DNA of 18,249 nt, from NCBI GenBank assembly GCA_020432595.1, contig JAGQGA010000032.1:1-18249 (forward strand). Direction: 5' to 3'. Below the pieces are notes generated by a model that was not told where the DNA came from, searched no databases, and saw nothing but the letters and a program-made list of their open reading frames with translations. Below are positions 1 through 6,448 of the stretch, piece by piece (position 1 is the stretch's first letter; every line of letters starts with the position of its first letter). Position numbers and translations under genes: made by a program. This DNA is from Anaerolineales bacterium (GTDB lineage: Bacteria; Chloroflexota; Anaerolineae; Promineifilales; Promineifilaceae).

Positions 1-354
1 CCCGGCCACCACATTGGCTCCATATTCCCGCGCCCGCTGCTCCGTTTCGTCGGGGTCAATGCCCAGCAGCCGTAGCTGCAGCCCCAGCCCGCGCTGCTTG
101 CCGGCCGTCAGGTCAGCATACCACGGGTGTTGGTCGTGGGTGTGGTCGGCGTGGAGCATCAGTTCGGCCGGCCCCACGCGCACGGCACCAAAGTCAATGT
201 CATAGTAGTGGACTTCGGCAGCAAAGACGGCCTGGTAGAATTTAACGGCCGTTTCCACATCCCGCACCATCAAATTCAACGACAGCGGTGGCAGCAGCGC
301 CCCATAGCGAAATCCGGGCATCCACGGATTACCCACACGTTTTTTTTGTCCCAT
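1..354 (-). CDS. VOC (glyoxalase/dioxygenase-like) family protein, partial at left edge
   Basis: Reading the minus strand from ATG at 354 gives 118 codons open to the left edge, so the C-terminus is missing. The segment LSLNLMVRDVETAVKFYQAVF is the classic first beta-alpha unit of a vicinal-oxygen-chelate module, followed by a strand ending in ELMLHADHTHDQHPW and then a second unit with DPDETEQRAREYGANVV. Proteins of this type are metal-binding enzymes or resistance proteins (glyoxalase I, fosfomycin or bleomycin resistance, extradiol dioxygenase); which one cannot be told from half a module. AGGGAG lies five bases upstream of the ATG and supports this start. The gene is divergent from the large secreted protein starting at 566. 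An AACGGCCGTT copy lies inside it, coding Thr-Ala-Val. Confidence 0.8.
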   Translation of the reverse strand, partial: MGQKKRVGNPWMPGFRYGALLPPLSLNLMVRDVETAVKFYQAVFAAEVHYYDIDFGAVRVGPAELMLHADHTHDQHPWYADLTAGKQRGLGLQLRLLGIDPDETEQRAREYGANVVAG

Positions 355-480
355 TTTTTACTCCCTTTTCTGACGGGCAAAGACTACCCATTGTTGATAA
401 AGCATCATTCTCCTGGCATCAAATTAGCCAATGATTCCTATGGGCGATCTCCATGAGCGTTAGCATAATCACCCCCTTCA

Positions 481-509
481 TTGTACCGCATTTTGTATCT
501 CTGTATCAT
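481..509 (+). promoter_or_regulatory. Possible sigma70-type promoter for the 566 gene
   Basis: TTGTAC (481-486) is separated by 17 bases from TATCAT (504-509), in the divergent intergenic region, about 55 bases before the ATG at 566. The -10 box is good and the -35 box weak. This rests on motif resemblance only. Nothing else was recognised between 355 and 565 except a one-mismatch copy of the dispersed palindrome at 520-529. Confidence 0.25.
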
Positions 510-565
510 AGCCAAACGTAACGGTCGTTTTTTACCCCAAAATCTAGTCAACCAAGGAAACTGTG

Positions 566-3500
566 ATGCTTCGTTTACGCTTCAAACCCGCTCTTCGCTT
601 TCTGCTCATCGTCTTTGCGCTTTATCTGGCTGGTCTGCTGCTGGCTGGTTGGGGAGGAGGACGTACATGGCAAACGGCCGTTTACGCCAGCACCATTGAA
701 ACCATCGCCGACAACTTTGATAATGGCAGCAGTTCAACCGGCATGAGCGGCAACGATGGCACCCTGGCCTGGATTGGCGACTGGAGCGACGGAGGAGACA
801 TTTGGATTCAGACTTCCACCAACTGGTGCGCCTCTGGCTACTGCCTTCGCCTGATTGCCGATAACGCCAACCCACAAACAACCAGCGAACGTCGCGCCGA
901 CCTTTCGGCGGCGGCCACAGCTACCCTTACCTTTGATTACACGGCCTATATCGGCACTTCGGCCGGCCGCGTTTACGTGGAAATTTCCAACGACGGCAGC
1001 AATTATCTCACCCTCGACTCCCTACCCGCTCAATATGGTGCCGTCACCAAATCCTACCCCATTCCCGCCAGCTACCTAAGCTCCACATTTCGGCTGCGCT
1101 TCCGCACCGTTGGCACCAGCCCCTGGACCGATGCCTATATTGACAATGTCATCATCACCCTCAACAGTGCCAGCCCAACGGCCACCCCAACCGGACAAGG
1201 CAGCGTCAATGTCCGCATCACGCAGGGAGCCGATGACGTGGAAGAACGCGCCAGCGATGGGTTAATTTATGACGACAGCAGCGACCTAGAATTAGGCGAC
1301 GACCCAGCCACGCTGGGCGAGCAAACCATTGGGCTGCGTTTTCCAAATGTCCAAATCCCACAGGGAGCCACCATTACCAACGCCTACATTGAGTTTGAAA
1401 CAGACGAAAAGGGGAGCAGCACCACCAACGTCACCTTTTGGGCGCAAGCCAGCGACAACGCGCCTGGCTTTGGCACTTCGGCCTATGACGTGAGCAATCG
1501 GGCAAAAACAATCACCAGCATCACCTGGAGCAATATTCCCGCCTGGAACACCGTTAGCGAAAAGCACCAAACCCCTAATCTTGCCAGCATCGTGCAAGAA
1601 GTGGTTAATCGCGGTGGCTGGAACAGTGGCAACAGCATCGTCTTTGTTGTAGATGGCTCTGGTACGCGCACGGCCGAGGCCTACGATGGCGAGCCAGCCA
1701 ATGCCCCCTTGCTGCATGTAGATTACGTGCAGGGCGGCAACGCAACCCCGACCTTGCCACCAACATCTACCTATACCCCATTACCCAGCCCCACCAACAC
1801 CGCCACAGCAACTTTCACGCCATTGCCTACCCACACTGCAACGGCTACAACCACACCTACTACCCTACCAACCGCCACGGCGACCGCAGGCAGCAGCACC
1901 CAAACCATTGCTGTCCGCGTTAACAGCAGCCTTGATGATGTGGAAGAGCGGCTGTCTGATGGCTATATCTATACCAACAGCAGCGACCTTGAACTGGGGG
2001 ATGATTGGCAAACTGTTGGGGAGCAAATTGTCGGGCTTCGCTTTAACGGGCTGCAAATTCCGCCGGGTGCCACCATTACCAATGCCACCATTGAGTTTGA
2101 AACGGATGAAACGGGCAGCAGCAGCACCTCCGTGACTTTCACCGCCCATGCTGCCGATCATGCGCCAGCATTTAGCCTAAGCAACCATGATGTGAGCAAT
2201 CGGCCGCAAACCACGGCCAGCGTGGCCTGGAATAACATCCCAGCCTGGAACACCGTCAGCGAAAAGCACCTCACGCCCAACCTCGCCAGCGTGGTGCAAG
2301 AAATTGTCAACCGCAGCGGCTGGAGCAGTGGCAACAGCATCGTCTTTATCATTGACGGTTCTGGCACCCGCACTGCCGAAGCGTATGATGGCGAATCGGC
2401 CAACGCGCCATTACTCCGCGTGGAATTTGTCACTGGGCCGGTGACACCCACCCTTACGCCGCAACCAACAAGCACTTTGCCACCGACCAACACACCACAG
2501 CCAACCAACACGCCGCAGCCAACCGCCACTGGTGCCGCTCCCACGCCCACGCCCACCCCGACAAACACGCCAACACCCCCTGCACCTAGTGGCAGCGTCC
2601 ATTTTGCCATCATTGGTGATTTTGGCACCAACACCAGTTCTGAGGCAGATGTGGCAGCCATGGTTGCCAGCCACAACCCGGAATTTATTGTGACCGTTGG
2701 CGACAATCGCTACAGTGGACTTTCGTTTGACACGGCCGTAGGACGCTATTACTGCAATTACTTGAAAGACGTGACGAGCGGTACCTATTGTGCTGGCGGC
2801 AACAGCCCCACCAATGCCTTTTTCCCGGCTCCCGGCAACCATGATTATGATGAAAGCGGCGGGATTGGCCTCTATCTTGACTATTTCACCTTGCCCGGCA
2901 GCGGCATTGCCAGCAGCCATAGCTCTGGCAGCGAACTTTATTATGATGTAGTTCAGGGGCCAGTTCACTTTTTCATTGTGGACAGCGAAGCGGCCTACAA
3001 CTCTTCGGCCAGCTATACGGCGCAGCAGAATTGGCTACAGACGCAGTTGGCAAGTTCAACGGCCGTTTGGAAGCTCGTCATTGTCCACCACCCGCCCTAC
3101 TCTTCCGGCTATCATGGCTCACAGTCATACATGCAGTGGCCCTATGCCAGTTGGGGAGCGGATGCCGTGCTGGCTGGTCACGACCACCATTACGAGCGTA
3201 TTATGCAAAACGGCATCCCGTACTTTGTCAATGGGGCAGGGGGACGCGGCCTTTATGCCGTTGGTGCCAGCGTGCCCGGTAGCCAGGTGCAGTATAATGG
3301 CGATTACGGTGCCATGATTGTAGATGCCAACAGCGACACCCTCACCTTCCGCTTCTTGACGCGCACCGGGGTACAAATTGACAGCTACACGCTGGGTGCG
3401 ACCACGCCTCCAACGCCTACACCCAGCCCTACTCCCGGTGGCTCCACACTTTCGGCCGGCTGTGGCGGCTCTGCCACCAGCTACCTGGGGTATCGCTCCC

Positions 3501-4282
3501 TCACGTCCAGCGGCGTTGCCCGGCAATATTACCTGTCGGTACCCGCTAACTATAACCCCAACAACAGCTACAACCTTGTCTTTGGCTTTCACGGTCTGAA
3601 CTATAACGGCAAAAATATGCGGACTTATTTGCGGCTGGAAACGACCGCTGAGGCAAGCAATACCATCTTTGTTTACCCCAACGCCCTATACCGCCACTGG
3701 CCGGAGTTTGGCAGCAGCTACTATGCGATTGGCTGGCTGACAGGGCAAACCAGCAGCAATGAGGATTTCATCTTTTTTGATGATACGCTGGCAGCGGTTG
3801 CTGATGATTACTGCATTGACTTGGCGCATGTTTATGTGACGGGGCAAAGCTGGGGGGGCGATATGGCGAGCAGCATTACCTGTGCCCGTGGAGATGATAT
3901 TGCAGCGGCAACGGCCGTTGCTGCCAACGGCGACTTCTTTTTTACCGGCGCAAACTGGGGCTACCTGGACAAATACCCCACCATTACCTTTGCCGATTGC
4001 CAGCGCCCTGTGCCGATGATTACCTATCGTGGAGCCAACGACAGCTACCAAACGGGTAAGGCAAGCGACTGGTGGTATGGCGTAAACCAGTGCCAGACAC
4101 CGGCCGGAAGCGCTACCAAGGAAAGCATTACGGTAGACGGCCGTTATGAAGACAGCGGCTGCGTGGCTCCCAACATCTACGTTCGCTACAGCAATGCCTC
4201 CTCCAGCTACTATCCGGGCAGCGACCACCAAATCCCCGACACATTTGAAGACGAAACCATGACATTCTTCTTGCAGCATTAA
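566..4282 (+). CDS. Secreted multidomain metallophosphoesterase (purple acid phosphatase-like) fused to a C-terminal esterase
   Basis: Start: AAGGAAA (554-560) fits ATG at 566; an in-frame GTG at 563 is too close to it. The product is 1,238 residues. Residues 1-41 form a signal peptide ending VYA. Residues about 45-205 look like a beta-sandwich (MAM or carbohydrate-binding-like) domain. Two 174-residue repeats follow (214-387 and 448-621), resembling DNRLRE-type modules, separated by Pro/Thr-rich linkers. A calcineurin-like phosphoesterase domain follows with GDFG (684), GDN (712), GNHD (757), HHPP (841) and GHDHHYER (871); the last is typical of purple acid phosphatases. After a short PT linker, an alpha/beta hydrolase of the PHB-depolymerase/feruloyl-esterase (LpqC) type has GQSWGG with Ser1095, probable Asp1159 and His1221. 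Expected substrates are extracellular phosphoesters and carboxyl esters. Domain families are clear; exact substrates are not. Confidence 0.85.
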   Translation: MLRLRFKPALRFLLIVFALYLAGLLLAGWGGGRTWQTAVYASTIETIADNFDNGSSSTGMSGNDGTLAWIGDWSDGGDIWIQTSTNWCASGYCLRLIADNANPQTTSERRADLSAAATATLTFDYTAYIGTSAGRVYVEISNDGSNYLTLDSLPAQYGAVTKSYPIPASYLSSTFRLRFRTVGTSPWTDAYIDNVIITLNSASPTATPTGQGSVNVRITQGADDVEERASDGLIYDDSSDLELGDDPATLGEQTIGLRFPNVQIPQGATITNAYIEFETDEKGSSTTNVTFWAQASDNAPGFGTSAYDVSNRAKTITSITWSNIPAWNTVSEKHQTPNLASIVQEVVNRGGWNSGNSIVFVVDGSGTRTAEAYDGEPANAPLLHVDYVQGGNATPTLPPTSTYTPLPSPTNTATATFTPLPTHTATATTTPTTLPTATATAGSSTQTIAVRVNSSLDDVEERLSDGYIYTNSSDLELGDDWQTVGEQIVGLRFNGLQIPPGATITNATIEFETDETGSSSTSVTFTAHAADHAPAFSLSNHDVSNRPQTTASVAWNNIPAWNTVSEKHLTPNLASVVQEIVNRSGWSSGNSIVFIIDGSGTRTAEAYDGESANAPLLRVEFVTGPVTPTLTPQPTSTLPPTNTPQPTNTPQPTATGAAPTPTPTPTNTPTPPAPSGSVHFAIIGDFGTNTSSEADVAAMVASHNPEFIVTVGDNRYSGLSFDTAVGRYYCNYLKDVTSGTYCAGGNSPTNAFFPAPGNHDYDESGGIGLYLDYFTLPGSGIASSHSSGSELYYDVVQGPVHFFIVDSEAAYNSSASYTAQQNWLQTQLASSTAVWKLVIVHHPPYSSGYHGSQSYMQWPYASWGADAVLAGHDHHYERIMQNGIPYFVNGAGGRGLYAVGASVPGSQVQYNGDYGAMIVDANSDTLTFRFLTRTGVQIDSYTLGATTPPTPTPSPTPGGSTLSAGCGGSATSYLGYRSLTSSGVARQYYLSVPANYNPNNSYNLVFGFHGLNYNGKNMRTYLRLETTAEASNTIFVYPNALYRHWPEFGSSYYAIGWLTGQTSSNEDFIFFDDTLAAVADDYCIDLAHVYVTGQSWGGDMASSITCARGDDIAAATAVAANGDFFFTGANWGYLDKYPTITFADCQRPVPMITYRGANDSYQTGKASDWWYGVNQCQTPAGSATKESITVDGRYEDSGCVAPNIYVRYSNASSSYYPGSDHQIPDTFEDETMTFFLQH
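1205..1726 (+). repeat. Intragenic repeat copy 1 (174-residue module)
   Basis: Codes for residues 214-387 of the 566 protein. It aligns without length change to 1907-2428, sharing DDVEER, SSDLELGDD, WNTVSEKH and GSGTRTAEAYDGE. The matching runs are visible in the DNA as well as the protein, so this is an internal duplication and not just a shared fold. Confidence 0.85.
1907..2428 (+). repeat. Intragenic repeat copy 2 (174-residue module)
   Basis: Codes for residues 448-621, exactly 702 bases after copy 1. Flanking linkers (about 1733-1900 and 2430-2590) are low-complexity Thr/Pro DNA, including an 18-base tandem unit coding NTPQPT near 2487-2525. Confidence 0.85.
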
Positions 4283-4294
4283 TGGCTGGCGGCA

Positions 4295-4328
4295 GATAAC
4301 CGGCGGTAACCAGTTACCGCCGGTTATC
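4295..4328 (+). terminator. Strong hairpin after the secreted phosphatase gene, possible terminator
   Basis: GATAACCGGCGGTAAC (4295-4310) and its exact reverse complement (4313-4328) are separated by two bases, with more pairing outside (GGCGGC against CGCCG). It starts 12 bases after the stop codon. The downstream tract is only modestly T-rich (TCTTCTTTG), so it could be a weak intrinsic terminator, an mRNA-stabilising stem or a REP-like element. Confidence 0.5.
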
Positions 4329-4416
4329 CGCCGTCTCTTCTTTGACGCAACGCCCACAACATCTTAAAATACCCTTATTAACTGCAACCAAATCTTTTTA
4401 CCAAGGAGCAAACACC

Positions 4417-4527
4417 ATGGATCCATTAGGTGCTGTGATCTTTGTCATTTTCTTTATCCTCGTCGTGGTCGCCATTGTCGCCCCACGCTACATTAAGGAA
4501 GAAAATAGCGGCAGTATTGATGATTAA
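4417..4527 (+). CDS. Small single-span membrane protein, 36 residues, unknown function
   Basis: ATG at 4417 follows a very good AAGGAG (4403-4408) with eight bases of spacing. A longer reading from 4342 in the same frame has no comparable site. Residues 5-22 form one hydrophobic helix (GAVIFVIFFILVVVAIVA), followed by RYIK and an acidic tail EENSGSIDD. The positive residues after the helix suggest the C-terminus is cytoplasmic. The gene lies between a hairpin and a strong terminator, so it is probably its own transcription unit. No family is recognised. The excellent ribosome-binding site, clear membrane helix and dedicated terminator argue that it is real. Confidence 0.65.
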   Translation: MDPLGAVIFVIFFILVVVAIVAPRYIKEENSGSIDD

Positions 4528-4560
4528 ACGGCCGTTTACCCACAACCAACCACCTCTACC

Positions 4561-4598
4561 AAAAAGCCTCGCCAGCCATTCCCGCTGCGAGGCTTTTT
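4561..4598 (+). terminator. Rho-independent terminator
   Basis: AAAAAGCCTCGC (4561-4572) pairs perfectly with GCGAGGCTTTTT (4587-4598) around a 14-base loop, giving a GC stem followed by T5. It ends the small membrane-protein gene and comes just 10 bases before the carboxypeptidase start. The A-run on the other side could make it bidirectional. Confidence 0.85.
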
Positions 4599-4608
4599 AT
4601 TCCTGCGG

Positions 4609-6393
4609 ATGAAACCCAAACGACTTCCCGTTGTTGTTCTCACCCTCCTTTTGCTAACCGCCGCCGGTTGGTGGGGCTACGCCACCTTGTGGGGCTATAT
4701 TGCCCTGGCAAACGCCCCCACCGCCACCGCCGAGCCGCCGCAAGTGGTTCGCATTTACTACGACACCCTCGACGACCTGCTGCAACTGCAAGAGTATGAC
4801 GTGTGGGAAATCAACAACCTGCGGGAAAAATATGTCCTAGCCGCCGTCAGCGAAGCCAGCATCCCCGGCATTGAGGCCATGGGGTTTCGCGTGATGGTGG
4901 ATGAGGCAAAAACGGCCGTTTTCCGCCAAGACCTCCGCAGCCAACCATTCAACAACGGCTACCGCACCGTTGCCGAACTATACAGCGACCTCGAAGCCGC
5001 CAACGCCGCCCACCCCACCCTCACCGAACTCGTCACCTACGGCCAAAGCCACTGCCAAATCCAGGGCAATTGTGTCACCCCCAACGGCGACACCATCCCC
5101 GGCCAAGATCTCCGCGCCCTCCGCATCACCAACGAAGCCATCCTCGGCGGCAGCGTCATCTCCGGCACACAAATTATCAGCAGCACCAAACCCGTCCTCT
5201 TTGTCATGGCAAACATCCACGCCCGCGAAATCACCACCCCCGAACTTGCCATGCGGCTAGCCGACTGGCTGCTCGATGGCTACGGCACCGACCCCGATGC
5301 CACCTGGCTGGTAGATTGGCACGAAATCTGGATTGTCCCCACCGCCAACCCCGACGGCCACTGGCTGGTGGAGCTTGGCACCCAGCCCCCCTACAATGGC
5401 AACCCACTTAACCAGCGCAAAAACGCCAACCGGGATGCCAACAACGATGGCGTACCCGACTGCAACGCCTGGCCCCCCAGCGACGGCAGCCAATTTGGCG
5501 TAGATCTCAACCGCAACCACAGTTTTGGTTGGGGGCCACCTGGCTCCAGCGCCAACCCGTGCAGCCTCATCTATCGCGGCCCCCGCCCCGCCTCCGAGGT
5601 CGAAATTAGCCAGCTTGAAGCGTTTGTCGCCAGCATCATCCCCGACCAGCGCGGCCCCAAATTTACCGATGTCGCTCCCGCCGACACCCAGGGCATCTTT
5701 ATCACCCTCCACAGCTATAGCCGCCTGGTGCTGTGGCCGTGGGGGTTCACCAGCACCGCCGCCCCCAACAAGGCCGGGCTGGAAGCGATTGGCGACAAGC
5801 TGGCAACTTACAACGGCTATCTTTCCTGCCAGCCCACCACCTGTCTCTATGGTGCCAATGGCACCAGCGACGATTGGGCCTATGCCCAGCTTGGCGTGCC
5901 AGCCTTTACCTTTGAAATCGGCAGTTCCTTCATGCCCCCCTATGACCAGATTGATTCGGAGCAGTGGCCTGCTAACGGCCCGGCGCTGCAATATGCCGCC
6001 AAAATTGCCCGCGCTCCTTACCAGCAGGCGTTTGGGCCGGATATAACGGCCGTTTCCACCCACACGCCCACCCTCACCCTCCACGCCACTCTCAGCGATG
6101 CCAACAACGGCGGTCAGCCCATTGCCGCCGCCGCTTACACCGTTGACACGCCATTTTGGGCAGAGGGCGCAGCCCCACAGCCGCTGCAGGCCGATGATGG
6201 GGCGTTTGATGAAGTGGTGGAGGACACAACGGCCGTTTTTAACCCTACCACCCTCACCCCCGGCCGCCACCTCGTCTTTATCCATGCCCAGGACAGCGAC
6301 GGCAACTGGGGTGCAGTCTCCGCCGTCTTCCTCGATGTCGCTGAGACAGTGCCGCGATATAGGCAATATTTACCGTTGATTAGCAAAAATTGA
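4609..6393 (+). CDS. Secreted M14 zinc carboxypeptidase
   Basis: 594 residues. Residues 1-34 form a signal peptide (MKPKR then a hydrophobic stretch, ending ALA). Residues about 45-110 resemble a propeptide, and the M14 domain spans about 115-470. Zinc ligands are visible as HARE (His204, Glu207) and His368 (TLHSYS). Substrate-binding Asn301-Arg302 lie in GVDLNRN, Tyr414 is in LYGANGTSDDW, and catalytic Glu436 is in FTFEIG. The Tyr414-Glu436 spacing of 22 equals Tyr248-Glu270 of carboxypeptidase A. Asp421 falls at the position of Ile255 in CPA and Asp255 in CPB, which suggests preference for C-terminal Lys/Arg (inference). A beta-rich C-terminal extension (about 480-580) ends in YRQYLPLISKN. 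No good ribosome-binding site precedes the ATG. The stop overlaps the heptamer repeat before glgB. Confidence 0.9.
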   Translation: MKPKRLPVVVLTLLLLTAAGWWGYATLWGYIALANAPTATAEPPQVVRIYYDTLDDLLQLQEYDVWEINNLREKYVLAAVSEASIPGIEAMGFRVMVDEAKTAVFRQDLRSQPFNNGYRTVAELYSDLEAANAAHPTLTELVTYGQSHCQIQGNCVTPNGDTIPGQDLRALRITNEAILGGSVISGTQIISSTKPVLFVMANIHAREITTPELAMRLADWLLDGYGTDPDATWLVDWHEIWIVPTANPDGHWLVELGTQPPYNGNPLNQRKNANRDANNDGVPDCNAWPPSDGSQFGVDLNRNHSFGWGPPGSSANPCSLIYRGPRPASEVEISQLEAFVASIIPDQRGPKFTDVAPADTQGIFITLHSYSRLVLWPWGFTSTAAPNKAGLEAIGDKLATYNGYLSCQPTTCLYGANGTSDDWAYAQLGVPAFTFEIGSSFMPPYDQIDSEQWPANGPALQYAAKIARAPYQQAFGPDITAVSTHTPTLTLHATLSDANNGGQPIAAAAYTVDTPFWAEGAAPQPLQADDGAFDEVVEDTTAVFNPTTLTPGRHLVFIHAQDSDGNWGAVSAVFLDVAETVPRYRQYLPLISKN

Positions 6394-6448
6394 GAATGGA
6401 GAATTGAGAATTCCCAATTCCCAATTCTCCATTCCCAATTCTCCATTC
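6392..6448 (+). repeat. Converging heptamer repeat (mini-satellite / inverted array)
   Basis: Three heptamers GAGAATG, GAGAATT, GAGAATT (6392-6412) meet, across one C, five heptamers of opposite orientation: CCAATTC twice, TCCATTC, CCAATTC, TCCATTC (6414-6448). GAATGGAGAATTG (6394-6406) is the exact reverse complement of 6422-6434 and of 6436-6448. The array begins inside the carboxypeptidase stop codon and ends directly against the glgB ATG, so it occupies the place where a ribosome-binding site would be. Confidence 0.85.

Noticed and set aside
14..456. Short plus-strand open frames at the left end
   Set aside because: They overlap the VOC gene on the other strand or its upstream region, and have no domain or start signal.
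2411..2968. 185-codon open frame on the minus strand
   Set aside because: It is opposite the metallophosphoesterase domain and its translation is low-complexity where it crosses the TP linker.
5257..6366. 369-codon open frame on the minus strand
   Set aside because: It lies opposite the M14 carboxypeptidase, whose zinc and catalytic residues are intact. Its composition (Gly/Val/Ala-rich, no motif) is typical of an antisense shadow in GC-rich DNA.
6404..6448. N-terminal extension of glgB
   Set aside because: The extra residues (RIPNSQFSIPNSPF) are just the translated heptamer repeat; GlgB homology begins after ATG 6449.
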